A program made the translations under genes and the position numbers. DNA of 64,000 nucleotides. It comes from Streptomyces sp. NRRL WC-3742. GTDB taxonomy: Bacteria > Actinomycetota > Actinomycetes > Streptomycetales > Streptomycetaceae. The DNA is taken from the NCBI RefSeq assembly GCF_000720635.1, contig NZ_JOCF01000033.1:10871-74870 (forward strand), read 5' to 3'. Positions 23,635 through 32,365 of the stretch are shown piece after piece (the first letter of the stretch is position 1; each line of letters opens with the position of its first letter). Below the pieces are notes generated by a model, which saw only the letters and a list, made by a program, of their open reading frames with translations, made no database searches and had not been told where the DNA came from.

Positions 23635-24304
23635 GAGGGAATCCGGGTACGAACATCACAACTGATGATCTATTGAGCGTGCCCCGTCAGAATTTCTGTT
23701 GACTGTTAGACAAACGCAGCTCAGAGTATGAGCACAGGCAGACGCCGTGCCCACCGCCCCCACGCGGCCAGACACGGCGCCTGCTGTGCGGCCCGGCATC
23801 CCTGCCAGGCCATCCTCCCAGTCATCCCCTGCGCACCGGGGTGCGTCGGCCGGTCCCGGCCCACAAGGGGCCGGCAGTCGCCGGGAGGCCGGCGCCGACG
23901 CCGAGAGCGACTCGACGGACGGCACCCAAACGCTCGGGACCCGCACGCCCCCACGCGGCGGCGTCCCGAGCAGATCCACGGAGCGACAGGCCGGGGCCCC
24001 GCGAATCTGGTCTTTGTGGTGAATGAAACTGTTGGCTTGTGTGTGGTGCTGTGTGCGGACGACGAAGCTGGGTGCTCGGCGGTTCGGCACGACAGGTGCA
24101 CAGTGAGGGATACGCGGGTAGGGCCGCGTTGCGACATGCCGTCCCCCCGGAGGGTGAAACCCGGAACGGCTGTCGTGCAGAACCGAACGTAGCCCGGACG
24201 GTTGCTCAGAGTCAACATTGGTCTCTGAGCGTCGATCTCCCGTCCGCTCCCGCACGGGTCCGGAAGATGCCCCACCCACCCCGCGAGCCTGGTGTGCCGG
24301 ACAC
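23635..24304. other. 670-bp non-coding region with opposed promoter-like elements
   Basis: No convincing gene. Plus-strand TTGACT (23698-23703) is followed after 17 nt by CAGAGT (23721-23726). Minus-strand TTGACT lies at about 24206-24211 with TACGTT 18 nt further on. The two face each other across roughly 480 bp. Open frames on the minus strand (one starting at 24139 after GGGGGGA) have much lower third-position GC than real genes here. The region is less GC-rich than its surroundings and could encode a regulatory RNA. Confidence 0.45.
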
Positions 24305-24317
24305 GTACGATGGTCCC
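24305..24317 (+). promoter_or_regulatory. Leaderless -10 box
   Basis: TACGAT (24306-24311) precedes the ATG at 24318 by 6 nt with no RBS. Confidence 0.5.
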
Positions 24318-24812
24318 ATGTCTTTTCTCCGCCGTCGCTCCGGACAGCCCGCCGGCCCGGACTTCGACGTGCTCGCGATGGACCCGGGCGACTGGCCCGG
24401 TGACTTCGGTGCGGCCATGATGACCGGCCCGGACGGCTCCTGCCAGGGGATTTTCCTGCGCTACGACCTGTTCGGCGGCAGAGGCCCGGCGATGTTCATC
24501 GGCAACCTCCCCGAGGGCTCGCCCGCCCGGGACACCGGCGACAACGTGCCCTTCGAGGTGCGGCAGCTGCTCGCGGCGCTGGAGAACGACGAGTCGGTCG
24601 ACTTCGTCTCGGCCGAGGACTTCCCGGTCATGCTCGGGGACGACCTGCTGATCGTGAAGAAGGTCAAGGTCAGCGAGGAGCGCGTGTTCTGCGCCCAGTT
24701 CGGCCGCAGCGACGGCGTCCAGGTGACGATCGCCTCCTGGGACCGACCGATTTCGGACGACCTTTATCAGCTGCTGAAACCGCTCCCGGCGGACATGTTC
24801 CAGCAGGGCTGA
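24318..24812 (+). CDS. Conserved hypothetical protein
   Basis: This 164-aa soluble protein has good codon bias and no signal peptide. An N-terminal basic MSFLRRRSGQPAG is followed by an alpha/beta fold with LFGGRGPAMFIGNLPEG, VRQLLAALENDESVDFVSAEDFP and VTIASWDRPISDDLYQLLKPLP. I recognise it only as a conserved streptomycete protein of unknown function. It appears to be transcribed leaderless. The 91-bp gap downstream leads into the leader peptide promoter, so it is likely monocistronic. Confidence 0.7.
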   Translation: MSFLRRRSGQPAGPDFDVLAMDPGDWPGDFGAAMMTGPDGSCQGIFLRYDLFGGRGPAMFIGNLPEGSPARDTGDNVPFEVRQLLAALENDESVDFVSAEDFPVMLGDDLLIVKKVKVSEERVFCAQFGRSDGVQVTIASWDRPISDDLYQLLKPLPADMFQQG

Positions 24813-24865
24813 CGCCCGGTCGGGACGGCCGGTCGCAGCGACTCCGCCCGGGGGCCGGACGCTGC

Positions 24866-24895
24866 TTGACGGTATCGATCAACGGTTCGTACAGT
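24866..24895 (+). promoter_or_regulatory. Promoter of the leader peptide and flavoprotein transcript
   Basis: TTGACG (24866-24871) and TACAGT (24890-24895) are separated by 18 nt. The ATG of the leader peptide begins 7 nt after the -10 box, so the leader peptide is probably leaderless. Confidence 0.75.
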
Positions 24896-24902
24896 CGCGA
24901 AC

Positions 24903-24986
24903 ATGCCGTGCCGTCTCCCGCTGCTGACCCGTCGTAGGCACCTCGACCTGCGACGCACCGCCAGCGCGGCGTGTCCGGGTCGCTGA
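24903..24986 (+). CDS. Putative cysteine-type leader peptide
   Basis: This 27-codon frame encodes MPCRLPLLTRRRHLDLRRTASAACPGR. It matches the actinobacterial leader-peptide pattern (LLT-x-RRH-x-DL-x-R-x-x-SA-x-C) found ahead of sulfur-assimilation genes. In that family, ribosome stalling at a C-terminal Cys codon when cysteine is scarce controls downstream expression. Here the Cys codon is the fourth from the end, and a further Cys is at position 3. Downstream, CCCGCCC (25152-25158) pairs with GGGCGGG (25162-25168) within flanking GTAC complements, a possible attenuator stem. It is too short for standard ORF calling. Confidence 0.75.
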   Translation: MPCRLPLLTRRRHLDLRRTASAACPGR

Positions 24987-25212
24987 GGGGATTCGTCCCC
25001 GTGGCGGCGGGCGCGGTCGGACCGGAAGACGGTCCACGCGCCGGGACCGGGGCGGGCCGTGCACCGGCCGGCCTCCGGGGCCGCCTGTCGCTCCGCACGC
25101 CCGTCCGACGTGTCCGTCCCGCGTGCCGCTCGGCACCCTTCGTACGACGCCCCCGCCCGACGGGCGGGCCGTACGGGCCGAGCCCGCGCCGCCGCCCGGA
25201 GGCACCAGCATC

Positions 25213-26688
25213 ATGACGACCATCGCCGCAGCCGACCGTCCGCGCAGTGATCGCTCCACCGGCGAACGCTCCACCGAGGATCGTCCGACGGACGAGCGTT
25301 CCTCCGGAGAACCGGCGGGGGACGCGCGCCCGGCCCGCAACCGCTCCCGCGCCGCGCAGCCGCGAACCGGACAGACCCAGGCCGCGCAGACTCAGGCCGC
25401 GCAGACTCAGGCCGCGCAGACCCGAACCGCGCAGGCCCGCGACGATCGCCCCCGGGACGACCGTTCGGCGGGCGAGGGCCCCGCCGACCCCGGCCCGGCG
25501 CCCGAAAGGGAGGCCCTCGAGGCGGCGCTGGCCGGGCTGCCCCGGGTGGTCGACCTCCTCGCCGCCCGCGCCGAGGAGCACGACCGCGACGGCACCTTCC
25601 CCTACCAGGGCATCGAGGCCGTCCACGAGGCCGGGCTGCTCACCCTGACCGTCTCCCCGCGCTACGGCGGACCGGGCGGCACGCTCGCCGACACCGTCCG
25701 GGTGCTCGCCCGGCTCGGGCGCGGCGACGCCTCCGTCGCCGTGGTCACCGCCTTCACCCTGCTCCGGCACGCCGGACAGGCCCGCCGCCCCGGCTGGCCC
25801 GCGGCCGGCTACCGGCGGCTGCTCACCGAGTCCCGGCGCGGCCCCGCCCTCGTCAACACCCTGGACGCCGAACCCGGCGGGCGGGAGCCCGGAGCCCCGC
25901 CCGCGACGGTGGCCCGACCGGACGGCGAGGGCGGCTGGCTGCTCACCGGCCGCAAGACGTACTGCACCGGCGCCGAGGCGCTCGCCTGGATGGCCGTGAC
26001 CGCCCGGACCGACGAACCCGAGCCCAGGACCGGGACGTTCCTCGTGCGCGGCGAGAGCGAGGGCCTGGAGATCGACCCCACCTGGGACCAGCTGGGCCTG
26101 CGCGCCAGCGCCAGCCACGACGTGGTGCTGGACGGCGTCCGCGTCCCCGCCGACCTGGCGCTCGGGCTGACCGTGACCGCTGCTACGGGGGGCGCCGCCT
26201 CCGGCCCCGCGGACGAGGAGGCCGAGGCCCGACTCGCCCGCGCCTGGCACGACCTGGCCCTCGCCGCTGTCGCGATCGGCGTCGCCCGCGCCGCCGAAGA
26301 CTGGCTGATTCGTTTCCTCAACCAGCGAACCCCGGCCAATCTGACCGAACCGCTCGGCACCCTGCCCCGTTACCGCTGCGCCCTCGGCGAGATCGAGGCC
26401 CACCTGATCGGCGCCGAGGAACTGGTGGAGGGACTGGCCCCCCGGGTGGACCGGGGCGATCCGGAGGCCGTCGCCCGGACGGGCCCCGCGCACCTGCTGG
26501 CGATCCGGGCCGCCACCACCGCCGTCCAGCAGGCTGTCGCCCTCACCGGCAGCCCCGGCCTGAGCCGGCGTCACCCCCTGGAGCGGTACCTGCGGGACGT
26601 GCTGAGCAGCCGGGTGCACCTGGCCCCCGAGGAGGCCGTCCTGGACGCCGCCGGCCGGGTCGCCCTCGAGCGGGGCGCCCGGCCGTAG
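25213..26688 (+). CDS. Acyl-CoA dehydrogenase-like flavoprotein, likely sulfur-related monooxygenase
   Basis: This 491-aa protein begins with about 100 disordered residues, including four TQAAQ-type repeats encoded by 15-bp units (25372-25431). The acyl-CoA dehydrogenase fold follows: an N-terminal helical part (FPYQGIEAVHEAGLLTLTVSPRYGGPGG), a beta domain (WLLTGRKTYCTGAEALAWMAV) and a C-terminal helical bundle. The catalytic Glu of true acyl-CoA dehydrogenases is not evident. The cysteine-type leader peptide upstream suggests a DszC/SfnB-like FMNH2-dependent monooxygenase releasing sulfur from an organosulfur compound; that is inference. GGAGG lies about 10 nt before the ATG. Confidence 0.75.
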   Translation: MTTIAAADRPRSDRSTGERSTEDRPTDERSSGEPAGDARPARNRSRAAQPRTGQTQAAQTQAAQTQAAQTRTAQARDDRPRDDRSAGEGPADPGPAPEREALEAALAGLPRVVDLLAARAEEHDRDGTFPYQGIEAVHEAGLLTLTVSPRYGGPGGTLADTVRVLARLGRGDASVAVVTAFTLLRHAGQARRPGWPAAGYRRLLTESRRGPALVNTLDAEPGGREPGAPPATVARPDGEGGWLLTGRKTYCTGAEALAWMAVTARTDEPEPRTGTFLVRGESEGLEIDPTWDQLGLRASASHDVVLDGVRVPADLALGLTVTAATGGAASGPADEEAEARLARAWHDLALAAVAIGVARAAEDWLIRFLNQRTPANLTEPLGTLPRYRCALGEIEAHLIGAEELVEGLAPRVDRGDPEAVARTGPAHLLAIRAATTAVQQAVALTGSPGLSRRHPLERYLRDVLSSRVHLAPEEAVLDAAGRVALERGARP

Positions 26689-26734
26689 CGGAGCATCGCG
26701 GTCCGGGCCTTCGGCGGCCCGGACGGTCAGCGGC

Positions 26735-27979
26735 TCAGCGGGTGCCGACCGCCGCCCGGACGGCCCGGCGGGCGAGCGCGGAGTCGTCGTAGAGCCGGCG
26801 GATCATGATCCGCTGCTCCTCGCCGGCGCCCGGCACGTCGTACAGCCGGATCTCGCGCATGAGCACCAGCACCAGGTTCACCAGGAACGCGTCCCGGGCC
26901 ATCGTGCCGCCGCTCTGGGCGAGTTGGCTGATCTGGCGGCGGGCCGCGGTGTCGCCGGAGAGCACGCTCCACAGCACCGCCAGGTCGTAGCCCGCGAGGT
27001 ACCAGCCAGCCTGCTCCCAGTCGACCAGCACGGGCCCGGAGGGCGCCAGCAGCATGTTGCTGAGCAGCGCGTCGCCGTGGCACAGCTGCATCGGGGTGTG
27101 GCCCAGGCCGTGCAGCAGGCCCCGCAGGTCGCCCGCGTCCCGGTCGGTGAGCTGGCCCACCGAGTGGTAGCGGGAGATCTCCAACTGGTAGTCCAGGCGC
27201 GGCTGGAACACGTCGCTCGGCGGCCGCCAGAGGTTCAGCGTCCGCACGGCCCCGAGCAGCGCCCGCACCTCGCCCGGGGTGGGCGCGTTGACGGGGTGGC
27301 GCTCGCGGGCGGCCGGGCGCCCGGGCACGCGCTCCATGACGAGCACGCAGCGGTCGTGGTCGGCGGCCACCAGCCGGGGCAGCCGCACCGGCGGGCGGTG
27401 GCGGACGAACGCCCGGTAGACCGCGACCTCGTGGTGGAAGTCGGCCACCAGCTGCTCGAAGTACTCACTCCGCACCGCCTGCGGCGCCAGGCACTTGGCG
27501 ACCACCGGCGCCCGCCCGATGGTGCCCGCCACCAGGATGTGGCGGCTGCCCTCGCGCAGGACCTGGCGCGGGGTGAACGCGGGACATATCCGCGAGACGC
27601 TCGCCAGCGCGGCCCGTACGGCCGGGGTCTGCAGGGCGGAGGGGTCGACCCGCTCGGGCCCGAGGGGGGCGCCCGGCCGGTGCGGGCGGCGCAGCACCTG
27701 GCTGTCGGCCTGGCGGGCGAGCGGGAGGCGCTGTCCGGGCGCGGGGACGGCCTCGGGGACGGCCTCGGGGGCGCGAAGGCCCAGCGCCGTACGGTCGGCC
27801 GGGACGACCCGGCCCTCGGCGGTCCGGCCCGTGGCGGTCCGGCTGTCGACGCCGCGCGGGGCGATCGGCCGCGTGCCCGGCGGCACCTGCTTGGGGCCGG
27901 GTCGGCCGGTGGCTGCGGTGGGGGGGCGCAGCGCGGTGCGGGTCGCGGTGGGCGTCGGGGTCGTCGCTGAGGAGTGCAT
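26735..27979 (-). CDS. Aminoglycoside phosphotransferase/choline kinase-like protein
   Basis: This 414-aa protein has a Pro/Thr-rich disordered N-terminus of about 130 residues, then an APH-type kinase domain. An [19 protein letters not shown] strand supplies the ATP-binding Lys, [11 protein letters not shown] forms the hinge, [13 protein letters not shown] is the catalytic loop (Brenner-type HGD..N) and [10 protein letters not shown] supplies the metal-binding Asp. It phosphorylates a small hydroxylated substrate. Resistance is possible but cannot be inferred. It is divergent from the NsdA-like regulator across 480 bp. Confidence 0.75.
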   Translation of the reverse strand: MHSSATTPTPTATRTALRPPTAATGRPGPKQVPPGTRPIAPRGVDSRTATGRTAEGRVVPADRTALGLRAPEAVPEAVPAPGQRLPLARQADSQVLRRPHRPGAPLGPERVDPSALQTPAVRAALASVSRICPAFTPRQVLREGSRHILVAGTIGRAPVVAKCLAPQAVRSEYFEQLVADFHHEVAVYRAFVRHRPPVRLPRLVAADHDRCVLVMERVPGRPAARERHPVNAPTPGEVRALLGAVRTLNLWRPPSDVFQPRLDYQLEISRYHSVGQLTDRDAGDLRGLLHGLGHTPMQLCHGDALLSNMLLAPSGPVLVDWEQAGWYLAGYDLAVLWSVLSGDTAARRQISQLAQSGGTMARDAFLVNLVLVLMREIRLYDVPGAGEEQRIMIRRLYDDSALARRAVRAAVGTR

Positions 27980-28462
27980 GGGGTGAGGGTGGTCCCTTCC
28001 GGTCCGGCTGCGGGTGCGGCCCCGCGGTGCGGGGGAGGGCCGGTGCCGTGCGCTCCAGGGGGGTTGCGCGTGGCGGCCCTGCTCTTCGGTCGGACCGGGT
28101 GGTACGCGGGCGCCGGGCACGGACGCGGGGCCAGGAACCCCTGTTCGGCTGTCGACCGTCCGTCCGCACCCTGGGGAATGCGGTCGGCCGGAGAGCCGTG
28201 GCCGTGCCCGGCGCCCCCGCGCCACCCGGCCGCGCCACCCCCTCGGGTGAGGACCGGAGGCGTCCCGTGCCACGGTCGGGGGACGGCCCCGACACCGGTG
28301 GGACGCCGCCCGACCCGGAGGCGAGGTGGCGCACCCCTACAACACACCCGCGGCGCACTGGCTTAGTAGTCTGGCGGGCCCTGGCGAACCGTGGCGAATG
28401 CTCGCCCGGCACTTGCCGGACGCTCTAGCCTCGGAAGTGCCGAGGAAACCTGGGGGCTTCAC
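27980..28462. other. 483-bp divergent spacer
   Basis: No gene seen. Near the plus-strand gene there is a direct repeat TGGCGAA (28382-28388 and 28392-28398, 10 bp apart), a possible TAGCCT -10 box (28426-28431) and GGGGG (28452-28456) as RBS. The left half is uniformly GC-rich with no clear signal. Confidence 0.4.
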
Positions 28463-29947
28463 TTGAGCAGGGAACCCAACACCCGACTCGCCGACCTGTT
28501 CGTCCTGACCGGATGGTCCAAGGGCGAACTGGCCCGGCTGGTCAACCGCCGGGGTGCCGCGCTGGGCCAGCAGCAGCTGTCCACGGACACCTCGAGGGTA
28601 CGGCGCTGGATCGAACAGGGGGAGATCCCCCGCGATCCGGTCCCGCGGGTGCTGGCAGCCGTGTTCACGGAGCGGCTCGGCCGTGTCGTCACCACTGAGG
28701 ACCTCGGTCTGGAACGACACCGGCCCACCAGGTCCCAAGGGGCGTCGTCAGCCTCCGCACCAGTCCCGTGGTCGCCGGATCGAACAGCCGCGGTCCTCAC
28801 CGAGTTCACGGGAATGGACCTCATGCTGAACCGACGTGGATTGGTGGGCGCGGGCGTCGCGCTCACGGCCGGGGCTGTCATCGCCGACTCGCTCAAGGGC
28901 TGGCTGGGAGGGGACGCCGTCGCGTACGCGGCCTCCGTGCCCGGGCCCCGACAGGTGGTCACCGGGGGCGGGGCGCGCCCCGCGGTGGACACGTACGACG
29001 CGGGCCCGATCGGGCTCGACGAGGTGGAGTCGCTGGAGCGCTCCGTGCAGGTGTTCCGCGCCTGGGACGCGGCGCGCGGCGGCGGGCTGCAGCGCAAGGC
29101 GGTGGTCGGCCAGCTCAACGAGGTCGGCGGGCTGCTGACCCACCGTCACGGCACGGCCGTGGAGAAGCGGCTGTGGCTGGTCGCGGCCAACCTCGCGGTG
29201 CTGGCCGGCTGGATGTCGCACGACGTGGGCCTGGAGCCCACCGCCCAGCGGTACTTCATGATCGCGGCGGACGCGGCGAAGGAGGCGGACGACCGTCCGC
29301 GCGCCGGGGAGGCGATCTCGCGCGCCGCGCGGCAGATGGTCCACCTGGGCCGGGCCGACGACGCGATCGACCTGATGGCGGCGGCGAAGACGGCCGGCGG
29401 CCGGCTGCTGCCCAGAACGCGCGCCATGTTCAACACCGTCGAGGCGTGGGCGCACGCCTCGGTCGGGCACGCCCAGGACACCTACCGGCTGCTCGGCGAG
29501 GCCGAGGAGCTGTTCTCCGACGAGGCGTCGGAGCCGGCGCCGACCTGGATGCAGGTGTTCGACGAGGCCGAACTGCGCGGCATGCAGGCCCTGGTGCTGC
29601 GCACGCTGGCCGAGCACGATGCCTCGGCGGCCCCGCAGGCGCAGCGGCACGCGGAGCGGGTGATCGCCCTGCGGGAGGGCACCGGGCAGCTGCGCTCGGC
29701 GCTGTTCGACCGGATCACCCTGGCCTCGGTGCACTGGATCACCGGGGAGCCGGACGCGGCGGCGTTCCAGGCGCGGATGGCGCTGAACGGGATCGCCCAG
29801 AACTCCTCGCACCGCACGTGGGACCGGCTGCGGGAGATGTACCGGCTGACGGCGAGCTACCGGGGCCTGCCGGTGGTGGACGAGCTGCGGTCGGACCTGG
29901 GGCGGCAGTTGCGGATCGCGGACGCGAAGAACCGGCCGCGGGCCTAG
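28463..29947 (+). CDS. NsdA-like developmental regulator
   Basis: This 494-aa protein resembles NsdA/NsdB of Streptomyces coelicolor, which repress sporulation and antibiotic production. The diagnostic N-terminus reads LADLFVLTGWSKGELARLVNRRG..STDTSRVRRWIEQGEIPRDPVPRVLAAVF..VVTTEDLGL (residues about 8-80), a helix-turn-helix-like region. A single hydrophobic stretch (GLVGAGVALTAGAVIADSL, about 127-145) and a long helical TPR-like part follow. The TTG start is chosen because GGGGG lies 7 nt upstream and it begins exactly at the conserved block. Its stop overlaps the convergent PAS gene within CTAG. Confidence 0.8.
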   Translation: MSREPNTRLADLFVLTGWSKGELARLVNRRGAALGQQQLSTDTSRVRRWIEQGEIPRDPVPRVLAAVFTERLGRVVTTEDLGLERHRPTRSQGASSASAPVPWSPDRTAAVLTEFTGMDLMLNRRGLVGAGVALTAGAVIADSLKGWLGGDAVAYAASVPGPRQVVTGGGARPAVDTYDAGPIGLDEVESLERSVQVFRAWDAARGGGLQRKAVVGQLNEVGGLLTHRHGTAVEKRLWLVAANLAVLAGWMSHDVGLEPTAQRYFMIAADAAKEADDRPRAGEAISRAARQMVHLGRADDAIDLMAAAKTAGGRLLPRTRAMFNTVEAWAHASVGHAQDTYRLLGEAEELFSDEASEPAPTWMQVFDEAELRGMQALVLRTLAEHDASAAPQAQRHAERVIALREGTGQLRSALFDRITLASVHWITGEPDAAAFQARMALNGIAQNSSHRTWDRLREMYRLTASYRGLPVVDELRSDLGRQLRIADAKNRPRA

Positions 29948-30411
29948 TCGACCGGGGCGGGCCTCAGGCGCATGCGCAGGGCGGTGACGGTGCCGTCCGG
30001 GCCGAGGACGGGCTCGCCCGCGCACTCGACGCCGTCGTGGCGGCCGCCGACGCGGCGGACGCGGACCGTTCCGGCGGAGGGGCGGCCGTGCACCAGGGCG
30101 TCGGTCATCATGCGGCGCAGCAGCGGCCGGTCCGCCTCGGGGAGGCGGTCGGGCAGGCGGTCGAGGCTGAGCGGGGCCGTGCCCGGTTCGCAGCCGAGGA
30201 GGAGGTAGGTCTCGGCGTTCCAGCGGACCTCGTCGGTGAGGAGGTCCCACTCGGCGGAGCCGACGCCGATGCCGCTGTCCACGCTGCTGTCCGCGCCGCT
30301 CGCCACTCTGCCGCCGTCCGTTCCGCCGTCCGCCGTGCACGTCCGCGCGCCGTCCGCCGTGGCGTCGCCGGGCGGGCGGGTGGCGGTGGTGGGGCGTAAC
30401 GGCATGGTCAT
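29944..30411 (-). CDS. PAS-domain protein
   Basis: This 155-aa protein has a Thr/Asp/Gly-rich N-terminus of about 60 residues, then a PAS-like domain: WDLLTDEVRWNAETYLLLGCEPGTAPLSLDRL (a PAS_3-type start) through MMTDALVHGRPSAGTVRVRRVGGRHDGVECAGEPVLGPDGTVTALRMRLRP. There is no output domain, so it is a stand-alone sensor or adaptor. Its TAG stop (29946-29944) and the TAG of the NsdA-like gene (29945-29947) share the palindrome CTAG. It might modulate its convergent neighbour, but nothing proves it. Confidence 0.65.
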   Translation of the reverse strand: MTMPLRPTTATRPPGDATADGARTCTADGGTDGGRVASGADSSVDSGIGVGSAEWDLLTDEVRWNAETYLLLGCEPGTAPLSLDRLPDRLPEADRPLLRRMMTDALVHGRPSAGTVRVRRVGGRHDGVECAGEPVLGPDGTVTALRMRLRPAPVD

Positions 30412-30529
30412 GACGGGTCCATCGGTCGGGTGCGGTCCACCGGGTGCGGGCCGTGGGAGTGATGGCACGACTGTCGCACAGCGTCCTCACCCTTGCGGGC
30501 GATTTGGACAGAACGCACGCAAAATTCCC

Positions 30530-30543
30530 GTGGCATATGCCAC
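30530..30543. promoter_or_regulatory. 14-bp perfect palindrome GTGGCATATGCCAC
   Basis: A perfect palindrome in an AT-richer patch of the spacer between the PAS gene and the HEAT-repeat gene. It is not part of a terminator (both genes point away) and looks like a dimeric regulator site. Confidence 0.5.
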
Positions 30544-30699
30544 TGTGGCGGCGCCCTCCGTCGCCCTGTGTGCGGAAGGGTGCGCGAGGCGGTAACCTTC
30601 GGTGATTCCGGCGCCCGGGCGCCCACCGCAGTACCGACCAGAGACCCCGGCGACGGAAATCCCGTTGCCACTACGACCGCCGCAACGGATGCTGACCTC

Positions 30700-32202
30700 A
30701 TGTTCGAGCCAGTGATAGCACCTAGTGCCAGCCTCCTCGGCCTCCTGCAGCGAGGCCGCGGTGACGGGCAGCTCCACGCGCTGGCCGCCGACCGCACCGA
30801 AGCCATCGCCGCCCTCGAGGAGTGCGTCACCAGAGATCCGCGCGCCGACTGGCAGGTCGAGGGCCGCTCCCTCTACTACGCCCGCCTCTACATGGAGCTG
30901 GAGGCCCCCCTCGACGGGATCGAGGACCACCTCCACTCCGCCGAGGACCTGGTCAGCGACGACGAGTGCCGTACGGGCCTCGCCCTGTCCGTCCTCGGGC
31001 ACCTCGCTGCCTACGGCCGTCGCGACGCGCTGCTGATGCTGCGCGAGTACGCCGCCACGGGCGCCAACTGGGCCTGGGCCCTGGACGAGCTCGCCCTGCG
31101 GGACGACGACCGGGGCCTGCTGCTGCTCGGCACCGCCGTGCTGGACCACTTCGCGCCCGGTCCCGAGGGGGACGCCGAGCTGCGCGAGTTCATCCGCAAC
31201 GCCTACGAGCCCCGGCCCTGGCGGCTGTGGGCCGCCTACCACCCGCGGGTCGCGGCCGCCTCCGAGTACTCGCCCTTCGACCTGTGGCAGCGCCAGCTCA
31301 ACCGCAGCGGCGTCACCCCGGGCTGGTCCACCGCCGACGTGCTGGCCTGGGCCGACCAGGGCGACCTGAGCGGCCTCGGCGCCGGCGACTTCCTCGGCCG
31401 AGGCACCGCGCCGCGCGCCGACGAGGACCCGGACGGGCCCGACGCCGTGGACCGCCGCGCCGCCGCGGCCGCCCGCTGTCTGACCGCCGTCGTCCGCCCC
31501 GAGGACCGCCCGCTGCTGCTGGAAGCCGCCAGGGACGGCCTGCCCGGCGCCCGCAGGGCCGCGCTGCGCCACCTCGTCGACCAGCGCGATCCGGCCGCCA
31601 TCGGGCTGATCGAGGCCGCCGCCGCCGACGTGGACGACCGCGTGGTGCGCGCCGCCCTGGAACTGCTCGGCCGGATGCGCGGCCCCGAGGTGCTGGCGCA
31701 CGCCCGCCGCTGGGCCGACCCGGTCGGCGGCGCCGCCGACAGCGCGCTGGGCGAGGCCGCCGTGCGCCTTCTCGCCGACGCCGGTGAACCGGAGGACGGG
31801 CCGCTGGTCGTCGAGGGCCTGCGCCGATGGGTCTCCGTGCGGGGCGTCACCGGATGCGGTCTGGGCTCACTGGTGGACGGTGCGGGGCGGCTGGCCGCCG
31901 CCGACGCCGTGCCCGTCCTGCGCCACATCTACGGGGAGGCCGTCTCCTCGGAGCTGCGCGGGCGCGCAGCCCGGGCGCTCGCCGCCACCGACGTGCACTT
32001 CCCCGAGGGGCCCGCCGTCGAGTGCCTCTGGGACTGCGAGGAGTCCACGCGTGAGCTCGCCGCGCGCCACGTCGCCACCACGGGCGACGCGCGTGTGCTG
32101 GAGCGGCTGCGAAGGCTCGCCGCCGACCCGGCCGAGGAGGCCGAGGTCCACGCCGCCGTCCGGGGCAGGCTGACCGCCGCCGCCCGCGAGTTCCGGCGTT
32201 AG
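30700..32202 (+). CDS. HEAT-repeat protein
   Basis: This 500-aa protein begins MFEPVIAPSASLLGLLQRGRG, a conserved start in a streptomycete family, with a helical N-terminal half (YYARLYMELEAPLDGIEDHL). HEAT/PBS-lyase-like repeats follow from about residue 250 (RRAALRHLVDQRDPAAIGLIEAAAADVDDRVVRAALELLGRM and ELAARHVATTGDARVLERLRRLA). Such alpha-solenoids are scaffolds for protein interaction. It has no signal peptide or membrane helix. A candidate -10 TAACCT at 30593-30598 implies a leader of about 95 nt. Partner unknown. Confidence 0.8.
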   Translation: MFEPVIAPSASLLGLLQRGRGDGQLHALAADRTEAIAALEECVTRDPRADWQVEGRSLYYARLYMELEAPLDGIEDHLHSAEDLVSDDECRTGLALSVLGHLAAYGRRDALLMLREYAATGANWAWALDELALRDDDRGLLLLGTAVLDHFAPGPEGDAELREFIRNAYEPRPWRLWAAYHPRVAAASEYSPFDLWQRQLNRSGVTPGWSTADVLAWADQGDLSGLGAGDFLGRGTAPRADEDPDGPDAVDRRAAAAARCLTAVVRPEDRPLLLEAARDGLPGARRAALRHLVDQRDPAAIGLIEAAAADVDDRVVRAALELLGRMRGPEVLAHARRWADPVGGAADSALGEAAVRLLADAGEPEDGPLVVEGLRRWVSVRGVTGCGLGSLVDGAGRLAAADAVPVLRHIYGEAVSSELRGRAARALAATDVHFPEGPAVECLWDCEESTRELAARHVATTGDARVLERLRRLAADPAEEAEVHAAVRGRLTAAAREFRR

Positions 32203-32214
32203 GCACGTACCACC

Positions 32215-32256
32215 CACGCACCCCTCATCACGTATCCCTCATCACGCACCCCTCAG
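32215..32256. repeat. Three 14-bp tandem repeats
   Basis: CACGCACCCCTCAT, CACGTATCCCTCAT and CACGCACCCCTCAG in a row, 12 bp after the HEAT gene stop. Confidence 0.8.
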
Positions 32257-32267
32257 TGCGGACGCGG

Positions 32268-32303
32268 CCGTGGGCCGGGACTCCTCGGAGTCCCGGCCCA
32301 CGG
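32268..32303. terminator. 17-bp hairpin between convergent genes
   Basis: CCGTGGGCCGGGACTCC (32268-32284) pairs perfectly with 32287-32303, between the HEAT and uppP genes, with a short T-rich tail on the plus side. Confidence 0.8.
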
Positions 32304-32365
32304 CCCTTCTCTGTTCGAGCCTGCCTGTTCGAGGGAACGGAAGCGCTCGGATCTGAAACGCCGTT

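Noticed and set aside
24110..24200. Possible riboswitch (GGAGGGTGAAACCCGG segment)
   Set aside because: I compared it mentally with c-di-AMP, cobalamin, glycine and SAM riboswitch cores and found no full match.
23656..24279. Minus-strand open frames in the 24-kb spacer, one with a good RBS at 24139
   Set aside because: Third-position GC is far below real genes here and no family is recognisable. Kept only as an unresolved non-coding region.
24813..26688. Calling the flavoprotein a fatty-acid acyl-CoA dehydrogenase
   Set aside because: No clear catalytic Glu and no fatty-acid genes nearby; the cysteine-type leader favours sulfur metabolism.
30560..30600. ECF sigma-type promoter (GGAA..GTAAC) before the HEAT gene
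   Set aside because: The spacing and -10 do not fit known consensus patterns, and a simple TAACCT -10 box is also available.
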